From positions 57,999,812 to 58,063,811 of the forward strand of contig CM075760.1 in the NCBI GenBank assembly GCA_037974335.1: 64,000 nt of DNA, written 5' to 3'. The notes beneath the pieces are model-generated. The model saw nothing but the letters and a program-made list of their open reading frames with translations, had not been told where the DNA came from and made no database searches. The position numbers and the translations under genes were made by a program. Shown here piece after piece: positions 56,498 through 64,000 of the stretch (within the stretch, counting starts at the first letter, position 1; every line of letters starts with the position of its first letter). The stretch is from Prionace glauca (taxonomy: Eukaryota; Chordata; Chondrichthyes; Carcharhiniformes; Carcharhinidae).

Positions 56498-56506
56498 ATC
56501 AAGTAA
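56498..56506 (+). CDS. IGHM: IgM-type TM2 exon end
   Basis: After ATTTTACAG the codons ATC AAG TAA give I-K-stop, so the cytoplasmic tail is K-I-K after V, as in the short mu tail (KVK in mammals). A 3' UTR follows with an AATAAA near 56948. Confidence 0.8.
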   Translation: MK

Positions 56507-57004
56507 TGAGTTGAATTTTGAACGCAGTAGATTTACCACAGATGATTATCAAAATCTCTGGATGACACAGATACAATATCTGCTCTCAGTGACTCTATCA
56601 GTAAAAAAAAATTCTCAGGTTGTCATTCTGAATCTGTAACTGAGGTAATGATAGACATTTTTTCAGTTTTCAGTGTGAAATGTACGAGGCATTTTTGTTA
56701 TAATGTAATTGTGGTTAATAGTTTTAATGCAATGCATAATTAAGAAACTTTTCTCATTCCTCATTCGCATCTGATAATTCCTCTTTCTATTAAGATCCTG
56801 TTTTCTGTTTCTGGTGTATGTATCAGATGTACAAATATTGATGGATTCCATGTGCATGTGTTCTGTTCTCAATGTGAAGCTCGATAGTTATGTTCGCTTT
56901 TCTAACTTAAAACAAATGTCGCTGTAAAATATTCTCTGATTTTTAAAAATAAATATTGATTGAAATTTTAACCAACTCTGGCTTGGATTAATTCCTTTCT
57001 CTTC

Positions 57005-57135
57005 AAAACCCATCAACACCGCCCCATTTTCCCTACTATACGGTTCCCCTCTTTCCCAGGCAGGAATTTTCCCAGTCATGTGGGGGATGTGGTTGAACTC
57101 AAGACCCTTTCGTGAAAGAGCCACTCTGCCACCCA
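57005..57135 (-). mobile_element. tRNA-derived SINE head
   Basis: Minus strand has an A-box TGGCAGAGTGG and a B-box GAGTTCAACC about 30 bases apart, followed by SINE-like sequence (ACATGACTGGGAAAATTCC). Not a functional tRNA: the fold and 3' acceptor are not convincing. Confidence 0.5.
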
Positions 57136-57574
57136 GTGACCCATCTGTTTAAATACACATTCATCTCTGCCTTTTCATAATAAAATCCAGAGACCTGAGT
57201 GAATAATGAGGAGGGCCGCGGCGATTTCACGCATAAACTGGTCTGTCACTGACGAGTTTGTCAATCCTAAACAGCAAAATGTCATCTTCATTAGAGGCCA
57301 ATGCAGGACAGTGTGTGGCCGAAGATAGTTTTCTATACACAGCCTCTTAAAGCAACGCTATCAGTGTCGCTGCAGCGTGGGTTATCAGAGTGTATCTCTC
57401 TTTATGTCGTCCGATGAAATACTTCCCAGACAGGCAAACCACCAGCTGGATAGAGGAAACATACAGAACAGATATGCAAATCATCACGTGAAATGAAGAA
57501 ATTGAGGTGCGTTTCACTTAAACACATAATCGATTACAATTTTCTAAATTATGACGAGTGTTGTGGGTAATTTG

Positions 57575-57925
57575 ACAATTTGAGATTGTCTTTAACTATA
57601 GACAATATAAAACTCACGAGACAGATATCTCTGTGTGAGGGGGTAACAATAATTGAAAACAAAAACAAAATATACAGCTGCTGGGAGATCACCAACAGGG
57701 TTAAGTAGTTCTGGAATAGAGCGGCAGGACTTTTCCTGTGAATCTAACGTGTGCAGTCAATAACAGATCAATTATAGATGTTCTTACCGATCATTCCCAC
57801 CTCATACTAGATTAAAACCAATTACATTCTGTCAACATATATCAATAATAATTCCTGACACATTTCTCAGTCAATCGCGTTGTACATCCCTGTGTAATGA
57901 TATCTAATTCGCCCATTTAGTACCA
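57575..57925. repeat. Direct repeat, copy 1 (pair with 59.1 kb)
   Basis: Shares with 59080-59410 the blocks ACTCACGAGACAGATATCTC, GGGTTAAGTAGTTCTGGAAT, AATAACAGATCAATTATA, CAATTACATTCTGTCAACAT and AATAATTCCTGACA. Diverged by roughly a quarter. Element type unknown. Confidence 0.7.
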
Positions 57926-58419
57926 ATGCTGACTCCCATTTTGGCTGAACTCACTTCCCTCTGCTGTGTGGCTAAGAACTCTCATTTAGAGGTCAATGTG
58001 AAAATACCCGCTAACTTATTCGCAAAACTGGACAAACACGTGATCCTGGGTCCCAGTGCGATCTACTCTATGTGTAAACATTGAATGTCCTCATTCGTAA
58101 AGTTGCAAAATGTATTCCCTCGCCAGAAACTTTCAGATATTAATTTTGCTAACTATTATGTTTCCCAGGCCATTGGCTCTCAACTCATCAATTTTACGAT
58201 CACATCTTACAGTGACTTGCTTTTGGCTGAAATGAACAACAATTTATTCAATATATAAATTACATTTAACATATCAGCATATATGTTTAATAATCATAAT
58301 TATTTACTTAATTCTTTTATTGCATCCACATATGTGTAAAGTATTTTCTTCATTACCTTATTATCATTGTTTCAAGATTTATTTTGTTTTTTTTTGTAGT
58401 GTCTTATGTGCCAACTTTA

Positions 58420-58565
58420 AGGGCGTTCAAATGATCAGTGGATAGGCGCATGGGTAACATTGGAACAGTTTAGATTAGATGGTCATTAGATTGGTTCCAC
58501 TGGTCGGTGCATCATCAAGGGCCGAAGGGCCTGTACTGCGCTGTAATGTTCTATATTCTATGTTA
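58420..58565 (+). mobile_element. CR1-like 3' end
   Basis: GGGCCGAAGGGCCTGTACTG then CGCTGTAATGTTCTATATTC, the same subfamily end as at 52.2 kb. Confidence 0.65.
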
Positions 58566-59079
58566 TGTCAAAAACCTTGTCAATTGGTTAATAATTTCCC
58601 CCCTTCAGTCGTATTTCAGATAAGCACATCACCGATTACAATTTTTGTAATGATGACTAGATTGGGATCTATGGAATTGACCAAGGGAAAAAAAACGCAG
58701 AAGTTTCAAAAATCTGGGGCCCATTTGATACAAGTGACTACTTATTCTCCGAGACTGGGGCCTTCTGATAAAGATATTTCAGCTTCACATTTGGTTAAAA
58801 CAAACAAAATAGATTTTTTTTTCTCTTACTGCTCCATGAGATCGGAAAAGATTCCACTGTCCAGAAAACACATTAAGTGCCTGGTTGTAACCATTAAGCC
58901 TGGTTGTAACCATTAACCACTGCCTTCTTTTTCTAGTCTGCATTTCTCCCTGATCAGAACCATTCCCCCTTGATACAAATGCCCAGAATTCACTGAACAT
59001 CACCCTAGGGACCCTCCCTCTGTGTGCTGTTCTCTCTGATACCATCCACATGAATTCACGGAAATTTGAGGTGACCAAT

Positions 59080-59410
59080 ACTGTCTTTAACTACAGAAAG
59101 GAAAACTCACGAGGCAGATATCTCTGTGTAAGGATGAAACATTTATTTTGAAAAAAACCACGAAATACAACTGCTTGCAGATGATCAGAAGGGTTAAGTA
59201 GCTCTGGAATACAGTGTCAGGTCATTTCCGATGCAACTACAGCGTACAAACAATAACAGATCAACTATACATTTCCGCACCGATCAATTCGGTCTCATAT
59301 TAGTTTAAAAATCAATTACATTAGGTAAACATACATGAATAATAACCCCTGACAAGTTATTCTTCCAATCGCATTTTACAACCCAGCATTATGATATCCC
59401 ATTCATCTAA
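59080..59410. repeat. Direct repeat, copy 2 (pair with 57.6 kb)
   Basis: See the first copy; same orientation, about 1.5 kb apart. ACTCACGAGGCAGATATCTC and GGGTTAAGTAGCTCTGGAAT are shared landmarks. Confidence 0.7.
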
Positions 59411-59483
59411 TTAAACAGGAGGTTGATTCATCTGTAATCAGTATCTGGGAGAGTCAGGAAGATGAGATGGAGCGATAAAGTCA

Positions 59484-60000
59484 CAATGGTTTACAGCATG
59501 GAAGGAGGTCTTTCGGCCCAATATGTCCATGCCGCCCTTTTTTAATGAGTAACCTATTCCCAATTGCCCGCTTTTGGCCCATTTCCCTCGATAGCCATCG
59601 TACTCAGGTAACCGTCTAAGCGCTTTAAAAAAAAAACAAAAGCATACCCGCCTCTACTACTACCTCTGGTAGCTTGTTTTGGACACTCACGGCCCGTTGT
59701 GTGCAAAAATGACCCTCTGGACCATTTCATTTCTTTCCCTTCTCAGGTCAAACCTATGTCCTCTAGATTTAGACACCAATGCAGTTGAGAAAAAATATTG
59801 ACTGTCTAACTGATCTATGTCCCCCATTATTTTATAGACCTCTATAAGATAACCCCTCAGCATCCTACCCTCCAGAAAAAAAAGTCTATTCAACCACTCC
59901 TTATAACTCAAACCATCTAGTCCCGAGAGTATCTTCGTAAAACTTTTCTGCACTCTTTCTTGTTTAATACTATCCTTTCTATAATAGGGTGACTAGAATC
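59484..60000 (-). mobile_element. Old CR1-like LINE 3' copy
   Basis: Minus strand: SFTKILSGLDGLSYKEWLN, LRGYLIEVYKIMGDIDQL, then the end block GGGCCGAAAGACCTCCTTCC and CATGCTGTAA. Diverged by small indels. Confidence 0.7.
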
Positions 60001-60299
60001 ATGGTACAACCTGCTGAACTCCTAGAACTCTTTGTCTCACCATTCATACTTATGTCTTGTCCTTTGATAGAACAGAGAAAGGTTGGTGACTCCTTCATCC
60101 CTGATCTTACCTTGCCTTACACATACAGCCCTAGGTTATATGGAGTTAGCCTTATCAGGTCTTGGCCTCCTCTGGTCCTATTCATGTCTTAGGTTACACA
60201 GAGTCAGCTTTCATTTTTCTTTCTACCAAATACTTGTCCAACTTTCCCATCATGCTATTACTTCATTTGTACAACTTCACCATAGCACTGAGACAGTTC

Positions 60300-60960
60300 G
60301 GCTTTGTCAAGGGAGTTCATGTCTGACAAATCTGTTAGAGTTCTTCGAGGACGTAACAAGGAAGCTAGATAGGGAGAACCACTGAACCTGATTTACTTCG
60401 ATTTGCAGAAGGCCATTAATAAGGCGCTGCAGAAGAGACTTCTAAATAAGATGTGTCAAGGGTGTTGAGAGAAAGATCCTGGCATGGATAGAGGATTGGC
60501 TGACTGGCAGAAGGCAGAGAGTGGGGATGAAGGGATCTGTTTTCAGGATGGCAGCCAGTGACTACTGGTGTGTCTCAGAGGTCGGTGCTGGGAACACAAC
60601 TTTTCACAATATACATTAATGATTTGGAAGAACAAAATGAAGGCACGGTTGCTAAATTTGCAGATGATACAAAGATATGCAGCGTGACAGGGAGTAATGA
60701 GGATGTCGGGGAGTTGGGGTGGATGAGATTTGGTGAAGGACTTGGCCAGGTTAGGGAGTGAGCAAAGACGTGGCAGATGAAATTCAATGAGGAAAAGTGT
60801 GAGATTATGCACTTTGAAAGGAAGAGTGGAGGCGTCGAGTTTTCTAAATGGGGAAATACTTAGAAAATCAGGTGCGCAATGACATTTAGAAGTCGTTGTT
60901 CAAGATTCTACAAAGGTTAACCTGAAGTTAATCGGCAGTTGGAAAGGCAAATGGGACGCT
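60300..60960 (+). mobile_element. Old CR1-like LINE RT fragment
   Basis: Forward RT pieces: SCLTNLLEFFEDVTRKLDRE, QRSVLGTQLFTIYINDLEEQ, KFADDTKICSVTGS. Several frame breaks. Its right end (60865-60959) is repeated exactly at 63425-63519. Confidence 0.75.
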
Positions 60961-60978
60961 GGCATTCATGTCGAGAGG

Positions 60979-61290
60979 GCCCATACCAGACTCGGGCCCA
61001 CAGCAGGCTCAGGCCTGCACCAGGCTTGGGCCCGCACCAGGCTCGGGCCCGCACCAGGATCGGGCCCGCACCAGGCTCAGGCCTGCACCAGGCTCGGGCC
61101 CGCACCAGGATCGGGCCCGCACCAGGCTCAGGCCTGCACCAGGCTGGGGCCTGCATCAGGCTCGGGCCCGCACCAGGATCGGGCCCGCACCAGGCTCAGG
61201 CCTGCACCAGGCTGGGGCCTGCACCAGGCTCGGGCCCGCACCAGGATCGGGCCCGCACCAGGCTCGGGCCCGCACCAGGTTCAGACCCAT
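60979..61290. repeat. GC-rich 17-bp minisatellite
   Basis: About 18 units of GCACCAGGCTCGGGCCC and variants (CAGGATCGGGCCC, CAGGCTCAGGCCT), grouped into 51-bp triplets. Because the unit is 17 bp and has no stop, all frames stay open and give false repeat proteins (PAPGSGPHQDRARTRLR-like). Confidence 0.9.
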
Positions 61291-61404
61291 TCAGTTTCAG
61301 ACAGAGACCTGGTTCAGATTCACACACGTTTCGGACTCAGACAAGGCTCAAAGTTGCACAATGTTGGGACACAAATCATGTACAAACTCACCTCAGCTTC
61401 ACAA

Positions 61405-62095
61405 TCATAGAAACATTGAAATATGGTAAAAGCAGGACTGGGCGATTCAGGCCTTCAAACCTGCTCCGCCATTCAGTTTGGTCATAGGTGATCATCAACT
61501 TCAATACCCTAACTAACCCTTCCTCCCAGATCCCGTAATCACTTTAGCCACAAGAGTTATACATCATATCTTCTTGAAATCACGAAAGATTTTGGCCTCA
61601 GCTACTTTCTGTATCGAGGTGGAGAAATTTCTCTCCTCTCTGTTCTAAGAAGTTGAAGCTTATCCTCAAACCATGAACCTTAGTCCACAATTTCCTAAGC
61701 GTCGGGGTATTCTTTCGGAATCTCCCGTCTAAACCTGTTCCAATATTGTAAGTTTAACTCTAATAAACTCCAATGAATAAAATCCTAACTGACTTAGTCG
61801 CTCTTTATATCACAGATTGTCATCTCAGGAATCAGTCTGGTAAACAGTCACTGTACTCCTTCTAATGCAAGGACATCCTTCCTCAGATAAGGACATCAAA
61901 ATTGCACACAATCCTCGAAGTGTGGCCTCAGCAATGTCCTGTATAACTGCAGTAATACATCTCTATTCCTGTACTCAGATCTTCTCCCTTTGAAGGCCAG
62001 CATACCATTGGCCTTCATTATTGCTGTTGTACATGCGCACTAACTTTCAGTCATTGATGCATGCACAGTCCCTCTGTAGCAGGGACATCCTTCCC
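61405..62095 (-). mobile_element. Old CR1-like LINE 3' copy
   Basis: Reversed 3' end CAGGACTGGGCGATTCAGGC, CTGCTCCGCCATTCAG, then RT remnants up to ATTGCACACAATCCTCGAAG and CATTGGCCTTCATTATTG. Interrupted on its right by a young CR1. Confidence 0.65.
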
Positions 62096-62757
62096 CAAAT
62101 GGGATGCTGGCCTTCATAGCGAAGGGGATTGAATATAAAAGTAGGGAGGTCTTGCTGCAGCTGTATAGGGCATTGGTGAGGCCGCAGCTGGAGTACTGTG
62201 TGCAGTTTTGGGCGCCGCACCTGCGCAAGGATGTTTTGGCCCTGGAGGGAGTGCAGAGGAGGTTTACTCGGCTGGTACCGGAGTTGAGGGGATTGAGCTA
62301 TGAGGAGAGGCTGAATAAACTAGGCTTGTACTCGTTAGAGTTTAGAAGAATGAGGGGAGATCTCATTGAGACGTATAAGATGATGAATGGGATGGATAGG
62401 ATAGAGGTGGAGAGACTGTTCCCGCTCAAAAAAGACAGTAGGACTAGGGGGCACAGCCTCAAGATAAAGGGGGGGCGGTTTAGAACAGAGTTGAGGAGGA
62501 ACTTCTTCACTCAAAGGGTGGTGAATCTTTGGAATTCTCTGCCCGTTGAAGTGGTGGAGGCTGCCTCGCTAAATATTTTTAAGAAACGGGTTGATGGGTT
62601 TTTGATAAGAGAAGGGATTAAGGGTTATGGGGAGAGGGCGGGAAGGTGGAGCTGAGTCACGACAGATCAGCCATGATCTTATTGAATGGCGGGGCAGGCT
62701 CGAAGGGCCAGATGGCCTACTCCTGCTCCTATTTCTTATGTTCTTATGTTCTTATGT
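62096..62757 (+). mobile_element. Young CR1 LINE, 3' copy
   Basis: A 183-codon open frame (62104-62655) from MLAFIAKGIEYKSREVLLQL to the RWS terminus, 3' UTR, and (TTCTTATG)n tail to 62757. It sits between two pieces of older CR1. Confidence 0.9.
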
Positions 62758-63050
62758 TCAAATAATGAAATCAAAACTGCACACAATATCGAAGTGTGGC
62801 CTCAGCAATTTCCTGTACAACTGCATAAACACATCTCTATTTCTGTCGTTAGATCTTATCCTTTTGAAGGTTATCATAACATTGGCCTTCTTTACTGCCT
62901 GTTGTACATGAGCGCTTACTTTCAGCTCCTGATGCATGGGGACGCCAAGGTCTCGCTGTGTATCCACCTCTCTCAAATTACACCCATTCAGATAATAATC
63001 TGTCTTCCTATTATTGCTGCAAAGTGATAACCTCACACTTACACTCAAGA
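62758..63050 (-). mobile_element. Old CR1-like LINE fragment
   Basis: Minus strand: NNRKTDYYLNGCNLREVDTQ, RDLGVPMHQELKVSAHVQQA, VKKANVMITF. Overlaps the 61.9 kb fragment in element coordinates, so it is a separate copy. Confidence 0.7.
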
Positions 63051-64000
63051 TTAGTCAGGGTCCCCCGGCCTCCCCAGAGGCCCCCCATGGTTCGTCGACA
63101 GGGGCACAGAAAGGTAGGCAGGAGGAGGTGACTGACTTAGAGGGACAGAAGGGGGCTAGCAAGGTGATAGTGGTAGGGGACGGGGGGGTCAGAGGTATCG
63201 ATAGGAGGTTCTGTGGACAGAGGCGTGACTCCAGGATGGTGGTCTGCCTTCCTGGAGCAGAGGTCAAGGATGTAACGGACAGGGTAGAGGGAATTTTGAA
63301 AGGGGAGGGGGCACAGGCTGAGGTCATAATATATGTAGGGGAGGGGGACATAGGAAGGAGGAGTAGGGTTGAGGTCCATAGGCAATTTAGGGAGTTGGGG
63401 GCCGAACTAAAGAGTAGGACTCAGAAATCAGGTGCGCAATGACATTTAGAAGTCGTTGTTCAAGATTCTACAAAGGTTAACCTGAAGTTAATCGGCAGTT
63501 GGAAAGGCAAATGGGACGCCCAGGGTGGCACTCTCTGGGTTGTTGCCCTGCACCAGCAGGGCAAAGAATGACGAGATCATGCAGCTGAATGCATGGTAGA
63601 GGGATTGGTGTAGGGTGGAGGGCTTTACTTTTGTGGATCACTGGGAGGTGTTTAGGAGAGAAGGGCAATTGTACAGGAGGGGTGGGGAGAATTTGAACGG
63701 CAGGGGAACTAATGTCTTAGCGGGGAGGTTAGCTGGGGTGTTTATGAAGGATTTAAACTAATATGGAGGGGTGGTGGGGAGGTGGGTGGGAGAGAGTCGG
63801 GTGAAAGAAAAAGTATCAGGGAGAAGGAGGTTCCGAGGGACACTTGTGGGTTGAACTGTGTCTGTTTTAATGCTAGGAGTGTGGCAGGGAAAATGGATGA
63901 GCTTAGGGCCTTGATGTTTGTGAGGCAGTTAGATGTGGTGGGTGTAGCAGAGACATGGTTAAGGGAAGGGCAGGACTGACAGCTGAATGTTCCTGGGTAT
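63051..64000 (+). mobile_element. CR1 LINE 5' part, runs off window
   Basis: ORF1 esterase-like block KVIVVGDGGVRGIDRRFC, VVCLPGAEVKDV, EVIIYVGEGDIGR (63100-63424), then a 95-bp foreign segment (63425-63519), then ORF1 remainder (WRDWCRVEGF-like region) and the start of the endonuclease, CVCFNARSVAGKMDELRAL and VGVAETWLREGQD, which meets a stop near the window end. A stop and the insert make ORF1 non-functional. Confidence 0.75.

Noticed and set aside
57005-57135. tRNA gene
   Set aside because: A and B boxes are present, but no convincing cloverleaf or acceptor stem, and SINE sequence follows; listed as a SINE head.
60939-61487. 182-codon repeat protein rich in Pro, Gly, Arg
   Set aside because: Produced by the 17-bp satellite, which is open in every frame; no start context or flanking exon.

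Overview
The window looks like a piece of an elasmobranch (shark or ray) T-cell receptor alpha/delta V-gene region, heavily invaded by retroposons and interrupted by a C2H2 zinc-finger gene cluster. Pointers to the organism are a relic of the NAR-type V domain (known only from cartilaginous fish), an IgM last constant exon with the shark-type secretory tail, HE1-like tRNA-derived SINEs and many CR1 LINE copies with (TTCTTATG)n tails. All identifications are by reading motifs; no database search was possible.

Layout. 0.1-21.2 kb: V segments in both orientations (+114, -8404, +11163, -18151, +20564), each followed by a recombination signal (RSS) with a 22-24 bp spacer. Also here are a NAR-type V relic (-5163), a framework-1-only relic (+10294) and an orphan V promoter plus leader exon (+17265). 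LINE and SINE copies lie between them, including a nearly complete CR1 with endonuclease and reverse transcriptase at 13.6-17.1 kb. 21.7-43.6 kb: a cluster of C2H2 zinc-finger genes and fragments. Two look intact (12 fingers at 29.5 kb, 9 fingers at 35.8 kb); the others are broken or truncated. GC-rich promoter-like blocks lie near 23.6, 40.0 and 42.0 kb. 44.1-46.8 kb: two more V segments, one with a normal leader intron and one intronless. 50.6-57 kb: an immunoglobulin mu-type C4 exon with secretory tail, then TM1 and TM2 exons, preceded by degenerate tandem repeats and with a CA-rich intron. No VH, D, J or C1-C3 was seen upstream. 57-64 kb: old and young CR1 copies, a 17-bp GC-rich satellite and a 95-bp exact duplication.

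How it works together. The V segments would supply V exons to alpha or delta chains by RAG cleavage at the 23-type RSS. Segments pointing both ways imply both deletional and inversional joining, if the J/C region lies to one side outside the window. No J, D or TCR constant exon was found here. The zinc-finger genes are probably unrelated tenants.

Most noteworthy: IgM exons embedded among TCR V genes, a tandem array of six RSS-like units right behind one V segment, the NAR-type V relic, and an intronless V gene next to one of two 98-99% identical 233-bp direct repeats that bracket it.
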